IMG/VR virus record: IMGVR_UViG_3300031576_000009
Location: 37,721 to 101,720 of that record
Length of the DNA stretch: 64,000 bases
Source of the DNA: a virus
Direction: 5' to 3' (one strand)
Shown here: positions 7,628 to 17,080 of the stretch, one piece after another
How the letters are laid out: the number at the start of each line of letters is the position of its first letter
Numbering within the stretch: position 1 is the stretch's first letter
Made by a program: the position numbers and the translations under genes
Notes under the pieces: model-generated
Databases searched by the model: none
Told to the model about the DNA's origin: nothing
Seen by the model: the letters and a program-made list of their open reading frames with translations, nothing else

Positions 7628-9832
7628 TCAGAACGCCGTGATGATGACGATGACGCCATCGGCGCCGTTGCCGCCGTTGTTGATCGCATCACCGCTACCC
7701 CCACCACCACCTCCGCCGGGGAAGCCGCCATTGCCACCCGCACCGACGTCGCCACCGCCTCCACCAGAACCCCCGAGGGTGCTGATTCCCGTCGCGGTCG
7801 CGCTGCCGTCCTCCACACCGCCCGCCCCAGCCCCACCGCCGACCCCACCGACACCCGCAGCGCCCGAAACGGTCCCACCACCTCCTCCACCACCGCCGTA
7901 ATTCGAGGTGCCGCCCGTGCCGGCATTGTTCGCCCCGAGGTTTCCCGCACCGCCGGCTGCACCACCGAAGTCTGCGCGACCTCCCGGATTCTGCGTTGTC
8001 GAAGCGGAAGCTGTCGTGGGCGCACCACCGCCCATACTGCCGCTCCCCTGACAGGCGTTAAGTGTCTGACAGGCGGTGTTGGAAAGGGCCGTCGGGAGAC
8101 TCTGCACACTGCCGCCTGCCCCACCATCGCCCGAGTCGTTATTCGCGCCATCCACACCAGCCGACCCGAGATTCGCAGACAGGATGACGATACCGTTGTT
8201 CGTCACCGTGCTTGAAGTCGCCGCAGACTTCGTAGCACCACCGATGCCACGGACCCCGACGCTGAGAGTCAACGTGCTTTGAAGCTCGGAGGCCAGGAAC
8301 ATCGCCCGTTGGTAGGCGCCGCCGCCGCCGCCGCCGCCCCCAGCAGCGGTCCCTGTTGTGTTCCCTGCTCCACCACGACCGCCAGCACCGAGCATCACGA
8401 TGTCGACGTGCTTCGCTCCTTGCGGCTTGACCCACGTGTCGGCCCCCCCGCCACGGAACATCTGGACGTCGGGCGTACGTGGTGTCTGTGAGATCACCTG
8501 CGCAGCGGTCGCCGTCCAGGTGTTCACCTGGGCAAGCGCGATCGTGATATAGGCTTCTGCGGTGCTCGTCACGGTGCCAGTGGTCGCACCGAGATCACCC
8601 GCAGCGGTGTAGAAGCCGGTGAGGATCATAATCCCACCACCGTCCCCATCCGCCGTGCTCGCATCGAACCGCTCAGTGAGCGTCGCGAGTTGCGCGTTCG
8701 CCTGCGACGAGTATTGCGCGCCAGTGCCTCCGTCCACCGCGTGCGCCGCAACCTGCACAATCATCAAGTTGTCGTAGGGCACACGACCACCAGGGATAGT
8801 CATGCTCGTACTTGCTGTCTCTTTGACTCCCGACGAGATGAAGATGGTCGGGTCACCGGCGGCAGCGACGCCGCGGAACGACGCGATGACGACGTAGGTA
8901 TGATCGCCCGAGTCCGCAACGGTCGGGACGGACTCCGCGCCGCTTGAGCGCTTCCAGCAGAGTGTGAGACGAGTCGTTCCTGCGGCCTTCGCAATCCCGA
9001 ATCCTGTCTGCGGACCGCGCGTTGTATAGCCAGCCGGGCACGTCGCTGGATCGTTCTCCGTCTGGATCGCCAGGAGCAGCAGATCGCCAGAGATATTCGT
9101 CGGGAGCGTGAGCCCCTGAGCCGACCCGACGGTGCCCGTCCCGCTGCCCGCTGCCCCGACGCCGATAAAACTCGATGCCGTGCAGCCGGTCGCGGTCGAT
9201 CCGCACCCTGTCCGGTACGCGCTCCCGTACGTCTCGAACGCACCGTCGCTGCCGAAGCCAAAGCGCCGCGTGTACAGCGTCGCACCCGTGATGCTCGACC
9301 ACGCCGTGCAGGTGATGCCGTAGCTCGCGGTCCACGTCTCTGAGGAGTAGCACTCCCAAGCGTACCCGCCCTCGTTCGCCGCGCCTGGTTGCGGATCACG
9401 CATGACGCCGGCACCCTGCCCAGTAATGAAGAATGTCCCCATGGTCTGTCCACTCTGGACGTTCGTCGGGTTGCGCGCGTCGTCTCCGCCACCACGGCGA
9501 AGCCCCATCACGGAGTCAGGGCCAATACTCGACGAGTGTGTCTCCAGTGCAAGACTCGCAACGTTCGAACCACCGTGCTCCACGGCATAGAAGCTCGCCG
9601 TCAGTCCCCATACGGATGGCTCCAGTGAGGACGACGTGAACATGGCTCCGTAGAAGCTATGGACGGGAACAGTCCTCCCCGACGAGTCCGCACCCATATT
9701 CCGTTGGACATACCGCGGGTAGAAGCGACCAACCGGCGAGCCCGGCATGTCCTCCGACGACTGGGCTGCGCCACGTCCGGCACACAAGGCAAACACGAGT
9801 ACGAGGACCGCACGCATCAGAAGGTCCCGCAA
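7628..9832 (-). CDS. exported glycine-rich adhesin/fibre-like protein
   Basis: 734 residues, the longest protein in the window. Apparent Sec signal peptide (MRAVLVLVFALCAGRGAAQ). Residues about 25-450 are beta-rich with several Cys. From about residue 465 a domain starting DTWVKPQGAKHVDIVMLGAG continues into long Gly/Ala/Asn runs and ends GVIVIITAF. This is the layout of glycine-rich domains of phage tail-fibre tips and adhesins, which form polyglycine-type stacks. A cleavable signal peptide on such a protein is unexpected for a virion component assembled in the cytoplasm. Likely binds surfaces or glycans (inference). Confidence 0.75.
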   Translation of the reverse strand: MRDLLMRAVLVLVFALCAGRGAAQSSEDMPGSPVGRFYPRYVQRNMGADSSGRTVPVHSFYGAMFTSSSLEPSVWGLTASFYAVEHGGSNVASLALETHSSSIGPDSVMGLRRGGGDDARNPTNVQSGQTMGTFFITGQGAGVMRDPQPGAANEGGYAWECYSSETWTASYGITCTAWSSITGATLYTRRFGFGSDGAFETYGSAYRTGCGSTATGCTASSFIGVGAAGSGTGTVGSAQGLTLPTNISGDLLLLAIQTENDPATCPAGYTTRGPQTGFGIAKAAGTTRLTLCWKRSSGAESVPTVADSGDHTYVVIASFRGVAAAGDPTIFISSGVKETASTSMTIPGGRVPYDNLMIVQVAAHAVDGGTGAQYSSQANAQLATLTERFDASTADGDGGGIMILTGFYTAAGDLGATTGTVTSTAEAYITIALAQVNTWTATAAQVISQTPRTPDVQMFRGGGADTWVKPQGAKHVDIVMLGAGGRGGAGNTTGTAAGGGGGGGGAYQRAMFLASELQSTLTLSVGVRGIGGATKSAATSSTVTNNGIVILSANLGSAGVDGANNDSGDGGAGGSVQSLPTALSNTACQTLNACQGSGSMGGGAPTTASASTTQNPGGRADFGGAAGGAGNLGANNAGTGGTSNYGGGGGGGGTVSGAAGVGGVGGGAGAGGVEDGSATATGISTLGGSGGGGGDVGAGGNGGFPGGGGGGGSGDAINNGGNGADGVIVIITAF

Positions 9833-10272
9833 ATCGCCACGACGTTGATGACCTCGCTCGTCAGTGCATTGGTGAACGTTGCTTGCAGCTCGTCACCGTT
9901 CTCAAGATAGAAGTATGGGTTACCCTGGCCGTCGATGGGCAGACCGGGCCACGCACTGCCGCTCATGAAATTCACCGCGGGAATAGCGGTAGTGAACCCG
10001 GAGCTGGCGGGCACACTGATCGTTACGCCACCCACCTTCGTCGCACCCTTCTGAATCTGGACCGTCACCGGGTTGGCGGCGTTGTCGTTCGATGTGACGT
10101 AGAGGCCGACGCACTTTACCGTGTTCGTCACGGTGCCCACGACATCGACGTAGGTGCCGGGGCTGGTAGTCATCTGCACTGCGTAGAGCTTTGGCGTGCC
10201 CAGGTAGATCGGCGCAGTGGCCGCATGCGCCAGGGTGGACAGGAACAATAGGACCAAGACGAGACGCTTCAT
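9817..10272 (-). CDS. exported virion-type beta protein
   Basis: 151 residues. Clear signal peptide (KRLVLVLLFLSTLAHA) followed by a beta-rich domain (GTYVDVVGTVTNTVKC, then GNPYFYLENGDELQATF, VVAICGTF) of a kind common among small phage virion proteins. One pair of Cys in the mature chain. It overlaps the glycine-rich gene by 16 bases. A surface or fibre accessory role is inferred. Confidence 0.65.
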   Translation of the reverse strand: MKRLVLVLLFLSTLAHAATAPIYLGTPKLYAVQMTTSPGTYVDVVGTVTNTVKCVGLYVTSNDNAANPVTVQIQKGATKVGGVTISVPASSGFTTAIPAVNFMSGSAWPGLPIDGQGNPYFYLENGDELQATFTNALTSEVINVVAICGTF

Positions 10273-10275
10273 AAA

Positions 10276-11385
10276 TCAGACTCCTCCGAGAAGGGCATGT
10301 TGCAGAACCTGGACTTCGACGGACGACACGAGTGTCCCCGCGCCGCTGGTGGGCATGGCGAGTAGGCTACCATTGTTGCAGACTTCCATGGTGTCGGTAG
10401 ACCGATCGGCATACTGCGCCCAGGACTCCCCCAACGAACAGCCGGCGCTCGGAGTCGAGAGCGTGAAGTCGAGGAACCCGGCACTCGCCTCGTGCGCACC
10501 AGCCGTCTTGTCGCCGATGTTGAGCGACTCGATGGACGCCGTGCGCGTCTCCAAGTAGTCGGTCGGGTCGCCGGGATCACCGATGCGCGCACCCTTGCTA
10601 GTGCTCGACACCTTGAGGTGACCCGTGGAGACCACGAGGTTGTCCGTGATGTTCGTGTTGCCCGACCCATCAATTACGATGCGGTTCTCCGGCACCGTCT
10701 CGCCGTTCTGCACCGTACCGATCGTCAAGCCGGTTCCACGATCGCTGCCGGTCCATCCGCTGCCCGCCGTGACCGACCACTCGATGTAGCCGCCGCTCGC
10801 GCCCACAGTGCCATCGTGGCCCACCGCCTGGATCGTCATGATGTTGGTATTGAGGGCAATCGCGCTCTCGCTGCCGTGTGTACCACCAGTCCGGTAGCCC
10901 TGAAGGATGGCCGAGTTGCCCGTGCCGGTGCTGTGACTGTGGATCGTGATGGAGCCCTGGCCTGCACCGGGCAGCTCGACGTTGAGTACGCCCGTGTTGG
11001 CGGTGCAGCCGGCCTGACCGATCCCCAGGCAGTTGCCCGACGCATCCCACAGCAGCGCGCTGTCAGCCGCGATAGAGCCAGTGCCAGCCCAGTACGTTAC
11101 CTGCCCAGCCACCCCGGTGAGCGAAATCCACGTATCGGGGCCCGTGCGGGTCGGGATGCCATTGCCGAGCCCGGCGATCGCGACGAGGTCCGCGTCGAGG
11201 GCAACCACGCACCGTCCGCCGGACTTCGTCGCACCGATTGCTGGGGCGTCAAAATCGAGGACGCAGCCCGAGCTCACCAACGCGTTGTCCTGGCGCACCT
11301 CGGCGTCGTGCACTTCCCCAGCCATGTGCGCGTGTGCAAGCGACGCTATGAGTACCAGTACTCCGACTACACTCCACAGGCCCAT
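10276..11385 (-). CDS. exported fibre-like protein
   Basis: 369 residues. Signal peptide GVLVLIASLAHA, then a beta-helix or trimeric-fibre-like body rich in Gly, Thr, Asn and Ser (SITIHSHSTGTGNSAILQG, DGSGNTNITDNLVVSTGHL). The latter pattern is typical of tail-fibre stems that list features by short strands. The C-terminal part has Cys (SAGCSLGESW). Likely tail-fibre or surface fibre; the export signal is the odd feature. Confidence 0.7.
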   Translation of the reverse strand: MGLWSVVGVLVLIASLAHAHMAGEVHDAEVRQDNALVSSGCVLDFDAPAIGATKSGGRCVVALDADLVAIAGLGNGIPTRTGPDTWISLTGVAGQVTYWAGTGSIAADSALLWDASGNCLGIGQAGCTANTGVLNVELPGAGQGSITIHSHSTGTGNSAILQGYRTGGTHGSESAIALNTNIMTIQAVGHDGTVGASGGYIEWSVTAGSGWTGSDRGTGLTIGTVQNGETVPENRIVIDGSGNTNITDNLVVSTGHLKVSSTSKGARIGDPGDPTDYLETRTASIESLNIGDKTAGAHEASAGFLDFTLSTPSAGCSLGESWAQYADRSTDTMEVCNNGSLLAMPTSGAGTLVSSVEVQVLQHALLGGV

Positions 11386-12092
11386 AGCGATACGTTCCCA
11401 GATGAGATCGCCGTGAGCCGAATCTTCGCTCCCAGCGAGGCGCGGGTCTGAGTGGAGATAAGACGACCGTGGTAATAGTTCGTCTCCTCAGTTCCCACGC
11501 CTTGCGCACCCACGTTATCGGGGGTGCGCGATACATCCATGAACCGGATCGCTTTGCGGAAGGCCGGGCTTGCCGCAAGGGTACGTGCATAGTCGTACAG
11601 TGCGACGACGAAGTCGCAGGTAGCACCGCTCGCCGAATACTCGGTCTTCACCAAGAGCTCGGAGAGCCGGAAGAGCTCGACCAACAGGAGATATCCATCG
11701 CCAGTCGACGGCGTGTTCGGGAGCGCGCGGTTGAGGGTCATGGTCCGGCTCGCACCGTGCGTGATGATCCGCCGTGTCTCGCCGATGTTGCCGGCGGTTC
11801 CGCTGATCATGTGGAGCAGCAGACCCTCGGCATTCGCCGGAAGGCCCGCCGTCACGTTGTCGAGCTGGACGATGGTCGCCGACGTGACCGTATCGAGCAG
11901 CCCGTCCCCATCATACGGATAGTCTCGATCGATCGTAGTCACCTGTGAGGCAATCTTGATGAAGTTCGCCGGAGCACCGAAGGGCGCGACGTGTGCCGAC
12001 TTGAAGGTCTGCGGGTTGCCCTCGATGTAGTCATCGCTGGAGATGATCCCGACGGTCTCGGCGCTTGCGGTGGACGCTGTTCCCTTGGCCAT
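11367..12092 (-). CDS. LWAGG-family phage structural protein A
   Basis: 241 residues, no signal peptide. It shares with the genes at 14995-15702 and 15702-16430 a middle motif GETRRIITH...TLNRA, a block LLLVELFRLSEL, and a C-terminal motif AKIRLTAISSGNVSLWACG. This paralogue lies 2.9 kb from the other two, separated by the three lectin-like genes. Probable virion protein. Confidence 0.7.
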   Translation of the reverse strand: MAKGTASTASAETVGIISSDDYIEGNPQTFKSAHVAPFGAPANFIKIASQVTTIDRDYPYDGDGLLDTVTSATIVQLDNVTAGLPANAEGLLLHMISGTAGNIGETRRIITHGASRTMTLNRALPNTPSTGDGYLLLVELFRLSELLVKTEYSASGATCDFVVALYDYARTLAASPAFRKAIRFMDVSRTPDNVGAQGVGTEETNYYHGRLISTQTRASLGAKIRLTAISSGNVSLWACGV

Positions 12093-12099
12093 CGATCCC

Positions 12100-13089
12100 T
12101 CAGTGCAACGTGCTCAGGTACGGCGGCCGGTCTATGGTCTGCTCGTACCAGATGTAATCGATGTCCCAGGCACGCTCGCTCGCGTCCTGTGAACGCACCA
12201 TCAGGCCCCAGTGCCAGGGTTGCCCATCGTCCTCGACGTTGGATGACTTGAGGCAGCACCCTGTGTTACAGCCCACGCTGGCGGGGCAGGCCGCGTTGTC
12301 GATCTGACACTTGACGACGCCGACGCTCACGAGCTCGACGCGGAAGCGATACGAGGTCCCAATCACGGGGAGGATGTTCAAATCCGAACCGCTGCACGCG
12401 TTGTCGCCACAGGTGTAGCACTGGAACTTCCCGCTATTCTCGGCCCCATCATGCCGAATCCAGATCGCGCCGTTCGGGCAGCTATCCGGGTTGCTGCCAC
12501 CAGTACAGATGTCGATGCCCCAGTTCATCCGATTGTTGGTGAACGGTGATCCGAGCGCAGCAGGATTCTCGGGCTTGACCACGGACTCCAAGAACCACCC
12601 CACCGTGTTACTGAGTCCGTAGAGTGGCATCCCTCCATCACTGTGTTCCAGCTGCGCGGTCGTGTTCGCACTACTCACGCGATGAAAGGACGTGTTGAAC
12701 GAGGTCGCGACCCGCTGCCCTGAACCCGTGACAGCACTCCCACTGACGACCATGGCGTACGGAGCCCCCTGGACGCCATGGTCGTACGCCTGCAGCAGAT
12801 CGTCGAAGGCGATCACCCGTGCAGAGGGATTGAGCGAGCTCCCGCCCGCAATAGTCGCCATCCGCATCTTGCAGGAGCTCGCACCACCGAGCGCAGAGGT
12901 TTGCCCTTTGAAGTTGAGGATGCGCACCAACCCGCGAGAAGTCGAGCCTGCGAGGCATTCGATCCGCGGGCGCTGACCTAGTTGCGGCTGCGCGGAAGCG
13001 AAGGACGCGACGATGATGATGCCGATCATCGTCAAGCCGAACAGCACGATCCCAATCTTCACTACGTCTTTCAGAAAGGTTCGATTCAT
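12100..13089 (-). CDS. exported lectin-like fibre protein 1
   Basis: 329 residues. Signal-type N-terminus (IGIVLFGLTMIGIIIVASFASA). The mature part is beta-rich and resembles the concanavalin-type domain seen in phage fibre proteins: GWFLESV, CYTCGDNACSGSD, and a C-terminal DIDYIWYEQ. Twelve or more Cys suggest disulfides, consistent with export. Paralogue of the next two genes. Confidence 0.7.
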   Translation of the reverse strand: MNRTFLKDVVKIGIVLFGLTMIGIIIVASFASAQPQLGQRPRIECLAGSTSRGLVRILNFKGQTSALGGASSCKMRMATIAGGSSLNPSARVIAFDDLLQAYDHGVQGAPYAMVVSGSAVTGSGQRVATSFNTSFHRVSSANTTAQLEHSDGGMPLYGLSNTVGWFLESVVKPENPAALGSPFTNNRMNWGIDICTGGSNPDSCPNGAIWIRHDGAENSGKFQCYTCGDNACSGSDLNILPVIGTSYRFRVELVSVGVVKCQIDNAACPASVGCNTGCCLKSSNVEDDGQPWHWGLMVRSQDASERAWDIDYIWYEQTIDRPPYLSTLH

Positions 13090-14021
13090 CGGCTCACGTT
13101 CGCGCTATACCAGGCGTAGTCGACGCTGAGGCCGCGGATGCTGGCCGAGAGCGGCTGCACGGCAAGGTACGAGTTGAAGACCACCGAACTCGCCGGAAGG
13201 TTCGTCGTATGCGTCACGACCTCCCCGTCGATGTTGCATCGCAAGGTGGACGTGTTCTGCATGTCGATACGCACCTTCATGTACGTACCAGTACTCGGAA
13301 CGTAGCTTGACGCCGTTCCTGAGCACGTGCTGCTCGCGCAGGCGTAACACCGGACCGTAGAGCCAAGCGACGTATCGAAGAGCACACCGATGAAGTCCGC
13401 TGGCGCCAAGGTGTTGTACGGCGTATCGGCGGTGTCCGGCATGTTGCCGTACATCCCGGCCATGATGCGCACCGTCGTCGTGTTCTGGCGTGGCGCGAAC
13501 ATCCACTCCATGAACCAGTTGCCTGCTTGCCCGGTCAGACCGAAGAACGGATTCGGCACGACACGCGTGTTCTGATCGCGCAGTCCGAGTGTGTGAATGA
13601 TTTTGGCTGCGTTGAGCGTCGCGGGAGTATCCATGAACACGAGGCCGGGATGGTTGTAGTTCGACCCGTCGATACCAGTACAACCCGAACCCGCTCCACC
13701 CGCTCCTGTACAGGACCACCCACCATCCGTGTCGTAGTCCCGATCACCGATTCCTTGCGTAATGAACTCTTCGTACAGGTCGACCTTCGTGATCGGATCG
13801 AACGTGAATGTACAGTTGCAGGTTCCGCCGACCGTGCATCCAGCCGCTGCCAGCCCGAGGTTGAAGTCCATGCGGTTGCAGTCGGCGACCTTCGCGCCGG
13901 CTGAACGCACATCGATCCCCCGCGGGGCACCTGGCGTACGTGGTGCCGGCGGGCCGATGAACGGTGGATCGGCGAAGGCAGTGCTGACGAAGAGCAGAAC
14001 GGCAAGCAGTGATCGAATCAT
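13086..14021 (-). CDS. exported lectin-like fibre protein 2
   Basis: 311 residues. Signal peptide MIRSLLAVLLFVSTAFA. Cys-rich segment (GCTVGGTCNCTF), then the shared domain with NWFMEWMF, CYACASSTCSGT and a terminal SVDYAWYSANVSR. It overlaps both neighbours by 4 bases. Probable carbohydrate- or surface-binding fibre module (inference from domain type). Confidence 0.7.
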   Translation of the reverse strand: MIRSLLAVLLFVSTAFADPPFIGPPAPRTPGAPRGIDVRSAGAKVADCNRMDFNLGLAAAGCTVGGTCNCTFTFDPITKVDLYEEFITQGIGDRDYDTDGGWSCTGAGGAGSGCTGIDGSNYNHPGLVFMDTPATLNAAKIIHTLGLRDQNTRVVPNPFFGLTGQAGNWFMEWMFAPRQNTTTVRIMAGMYGNMPDTADTPYNTLAPADFIGVLFDTSLGSTVRCYACASSTCSGTASSYVPSTGTYMKVRIDMQNTSTLRCNIDGEVVTHTTNLPASSVVFNSYLAVQPLSASIRGLSVDYAWYSANVSR

Positions 14022-14998
14022 CGGCTCACCGTGGCGTGGTACCAGACGTAATCGATGTGCAGCGGCTTCTCTGCCGTCGTCTTCGTCCAGGCACCGAGGC
14101 CCATGGTCAAGGCGATGTTGGACGGCAGGTTCGTGCTCTTTGTCACGGCGGTCGTCGCGTCGATCTGGCCACGCAGGTTGCTGCTATCGCTCATATCGAG
14201 CGTGAACTTGTACCAGGTGTTTGCCGCTACCGTGACGGCGGTGATGTCCGTTCCGCTACATGTGCTCGCCGAGCAACTGTACAGCTGAATGCGCGAGCTC
14301 GCGGATGCTTCGTACCGAAACCCGATGAAGTCGACGGGCGTGAAGAGCGTGGAGATGCAGTTCCGGCTCCCACACACAGCGAGCGTGGCCTCGCTCGTGA
14401 ACCCCATCAGGTAGATGGAGTTCGTCAGATCGCCGAGCTGTACGGCGAAGGTGAGTTTCCAGCCGGTCGTGTTCGCGAGCGCGTAGAAGGCACGCGGATT
14501 ATGGGTATGACTGCCGACGTTGCCCTGGATGTGCAGGAGCATGCAGCCCTTGTTGGTCTCATTGCAGGGCGTGATGACCTGGACACCAGGACGATCGAAC
14601 TCAGTCGCGTTAATCCCACGACTGTTGGTCCGTGAGCAACAGACGGTCCCGCCACCGGTCGCGGTCGCAACTCCTGTGAAGGCGTACTCTGTACCGCTAC
14701 GCTCTTCAGAAGCAACGCTGCCCCAGAAGTCCTCGAAGTAGTCGATCGTGGTGGACGGCGCGAGTCCTCCACTGCACGAGCAGGTACCGTCGATGTCGCA
14801 GGCATCACCGTTCCGTGTTGCGGTGAGGTTCGAACCGAACGCGAGCGAGGCACATGGCCGCTGAAAGACCCCGTTCGAGGACACGCGCGGGAAACTCCCG
14901 ACGCCTGGAGGCAACGGGTCATCACCGAAGGCGTTGATCACCTGGCAGATGAGCAGGAACGGGACGAGGAAGACGAGCAATCGATCCTGCCACTTCAT
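14018..14998 (-). CDS. exported lectin-like fibre protein 3
   Basis: 326 residues from MKWQDRLLVFLVPFLLI (signal peptide), start at the ATGA overlap. Same domain pattern as the two downstream paralogues: GWKLTFAVQ, DFIGFRYE, LYSCSASTCSGT, and terminal HIDYVWYHATVSR. Cys pairs near the N-terminus (DACDIDGTCSCSG). Tandem triplication is evident. Confidence 0.7.
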   Translation of the reverse strand: MKWQDRLLVFLVPFLLICQVINAFGDDPLPPGVGSFPRVSSNGVFQRPCASLAFGSNLTATRNGDACDIDGTCSCSGGLAPSTTIDYFEDFWGSVASEERSGTEYAFTGVATATGGGTVCCSRTNSRGINATEFDRPGVQVITPCNETNKGCMLLHIQGNVGSHTHNPRAFYALANTTGWKLTFAVQLGDLTNSIYLMGFTSEATLAVCGSRNCISTLFTPVDFIGFRYEASASSRIQLYSCSASTCSGTDITAVTVAANTWYKFTLDMSDSSNLRGQIDATTAVTKSTNLPSNIALTMGLGAWTKTTAEKPLHIDYVWYHATVSR

Positions 14999-15702
14999 GT
15001 GCCACCCGCCCACAGGCTCGTGGTGCCGGCAGAGATCGCCTTCAGGTAGACCTTCCCGCCAACCGCCCCACGCGAGGCGAGCGAGTAGCCCTGCACGTGC
15101 GAGAACGCCGCCTTGGTTACACCGACCGAGTATCCGAGGTTCATCAGGCGCACCGGGGCATCCTGGATACGGCGCGGGCCACGCGTCCCGACGATCGGTA
15201 CATCGAAGAGGGTCATGACGATGTCCAGGTAGTCGGTCTCGTTCACGTTCGAGTGCTCGGCCTTCAGCATCATCTGGTTCAGCTTGAAGAGGTCGAGCAG
15301 CAGGACGTAGTTGACCGTTCCCGTCGGCGTCGTCGTCCAGTTGCGATTGAGGGTCATCACCTGACCAGAGTGCGAGACGATTCGGCGGACCTGTCCGATC
15401 CCGGTCGAGGCTGCGGTGATCGCGACCAAGAGCCCATCGATGTCGATGTTAGTGAGCGGCACCGAGGTCGTGGTGATCGTCCCAGCGGCAACACCCGCCG
15501 CGACACCGGTCCCGTCATCCGGGTATTCCTTCACGGTGTTCACCGCATCGGCGATGCACTGCAGGGAAAGAGGGCTGCCGTACTGCCCAATGAGCTCGTG
15601 CTGAACGCTGGTCGTTCCCTCGATCTCGTCGTCGTACTGGAGAGTGCCCCACAGCTGGGACCCACCAGGATCGACGCGGCTGACGGTTGATCGCGACGGC
15701 AT
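14995..15702 (-). CDS. LWAGG-family phage structural protein B
   Basis: 235 residues from MPSRSTVSRVDPGG, start at a TGATG junction. Shares LWGTLQYDDEIEGTTSVQHE with the upstream paralogue (KWGTYKFDDEIEGTSNVHHE), and the terminal GGKVYLKAISAGTTSLWAGG. No signal peptide. Probable virion component. Confidence 0.7.
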   Translation of the reverse strand: MPSRSTVSRVDPGGSQLWGTLQYDDEIEGTTSVQHELIGQYGSPLSLQCIADAVNTVKEYPDDGTGVAAGVAAGTITTTSVPLTNIDIDGLLVAITAASTGIGQVRRIVSHSGQVMTLNRNWTTTPTGTVNYVLLLDLFKLNQMMLKAEHSNVNETDYLDIVMTLFDVPIVGTRGPRRIQDAPVRLMNLGYSVGVTKAAFSHVQGYSLASRGAVGGKVYLKAISAGTTSLWAGGT

Positions 15703-16430
15703 CAGAAGCCTCCGGCCCAGAGCACCACAGAACCTCCCGAGATCGTGTGCGCGTAGACCTTGGCCCCGAAGCACCCATGCGTCAGGAGCTCGTAGCGATC
15801 CCCGTGCGAGTAGGACGCCTTGGTCACGCCGACCTGGTTGGCACGGTTGGTGAGCCGAATACGCCGGTCGACGAACGGTCTCGATCCTCGCACGGTCTCC
15901 TGCGGCGTGTCATACAGATACACGTGGATGTCGACGTAGTCCGTCTCGTTGTTGGTAGAGAACTCCGCCTTGATACCGAGATGCGCGTACTTGAACAAAT
16001 CGATGAGGAGCGCGCAGATGCTCCCATCATCTGGGCGAGGGTTGTAGACGGGCGTGACCAGCAACGTGTGGAATGGAATGGCGCCGATCGTGGCCTTGAG
16101 CCCGGTGACCCGACGCACCTGTCCAAGTCCCGGCCCGACCTGTACCACGAGAAGCATGTCTGCGTAGTCGACGAGCACGTTTGAGCCCATCGTCGGGATG
16201 TAGACCTGCGCAGACGTGGCTGCTTCCACTCCTCCGGTCCCGTTGTCGGGGTATAGCGTCCCAGCAACGACCGGGTCACCGATGCACTGGAGGCGCATCG
16301 GCTGGCCCACCTGTCCGTAGATTTCGTGGTGGACGTTACTGGTACCTTCGATCTCATCGTCGAACTTGTAGGTCCCCCACTTCTGTGGGCCGGTCCCGGC
16401 GTCCTTCCGTGTGGCGGTCGCACGGCTCAT
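15702..16430 (-). CDS. LWAGG-family phage structural protein C
   Basis: 242 residues. Begins with basic residues, then KWGTYKFDDEIEG; middle GQVRRVTG; C-terminal GAKVYAHTISGGSVVLWAGG. Closest relative in the window is 14995-15702. Likely virion or tail-associated; function not established. Confidence 0.7.
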   Translation of the reverse strand: MSRATATRKDAGTGPQKWGTYKFDDEIEGTSNVHHEIYGQVGQPMRLQCIGDPVVAGTLYPDNGTGGVEAATSAQVYIPTMGSNVLVDYADMLLVVQVGPGLGQVRRVTGLKATIGAIPFHTLLVTPVYNPRPDDGSICALLIDLFKYAHLGIKAEFSTNNETDYVDIHVYLYDTPQETVRGSRPFVDRRIRLTNRANQVGVTKASYSHGDRYELLTHGCFGAKVYAHTISGGSVVLWAGGF

Positions 16431-16855
16431 GCCGCGTGCAAGTACTCCACGAGCTGGTACTCGGTGGTGGGAACCTGCTTCTCGGCCAGGAGCGTCCGGA
16501 AGTCGTCAGGCATCCGCCCGATCATGACCTTCAGCACGGCCCCGGGAATACCGTGGAGGATCACCCGACGCACGCAGTCGGGATGCAGGCCCAGGTGCGC
16601 ACAGAGCAGATCGAAGTCGTACCCCCGGACCAGGTCGATCTGTTCAGCGCCCAGGAGCCAGACGAGGTCGTGCCACCATTGCCGGTACATGCTCGACCCT
16701 TTCATCTGCTTCGGCTGCCAGAGGAACCGCTTGGCATCCTCCAGGATGGCCTGTAGCAGGCTGTACTCGCACCGATGGTAGTTGGCATGACGCGGTTCGA
16801 AGGTCGCAGCAACCGAGGGATCGTTGTACCAAATCTCTTCCTCGATGGAGACCAT
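16427..16855 (-). CDS. conserved phage-type hypothetical protein
   Basis: 142 residues, rich in Trp. The motif YDFDLLCAHLGLHPDCVRR resembles a short helical protein common in phage genomes (a cytosine-specific-repressor-like 'core'/'DNA-binding-like' small ORF often left unnamed). First gene upstream of the structural run. Function unknown. Confidence 0.6.
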   Translation of the reverse strand: MVSIEEEIWYNDPSVAATFEPRHANYHRCEYSLLQAILEDAKRFLWQPKQMKGSSMYRQWWHDLVWLLGAEQIDLVRGYDFDLLCAHLGLHPDCVRRVILHGIPGAVLKVMIGRMPDDFRTLLAEKQVPTTEYQLVEYLHAA

Positions 16856-16871
16856 CTGTGCACCCTCCCCC

Positions 16872-17063
16872 CTACGCGATTCTTTCGGTAGGGAAGTTCA
16901 CGCACTCCGTGACGTGATCGACGTACTCGGAGGTGCCAATGATGAACCCGACCACAGGTACGTCCTCGTCGCTCTCTGGGATTGCGATGTCCCAGCCGAG
17001 CTCTAGGCACGCAGAGATAATCTGCTCGATGGCGGTTTCCGCCGAGCTGCGAGTCTCACTCAC
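16872..17063 (-). CDS. small hypothetical protein
   Basis: 63 residues with a GTG start (VSETRSSAE) chosen because it avoids overlap and has an AGG about 8 bases upstream. A longer GTG at 17111 overlaps the upstream gene. Acidic centre (PESDEDVPVVG). Function unknown. Confidence 0.5.
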   Translation of the reverse strand: MSETRSSAETAIEQIISACLELGWDIAIPESDEDVPVVGFIIGTSEYVDHVTECVNFPTERIA

Positions 17064-17080
17064 GTTTGTACCTGATCGAT

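Noticed and set aside
7206-7901. proline-rich plus-strand frame
   Set aside because: Antisense of the glycine-rich domain (GGN codons read as CCN).
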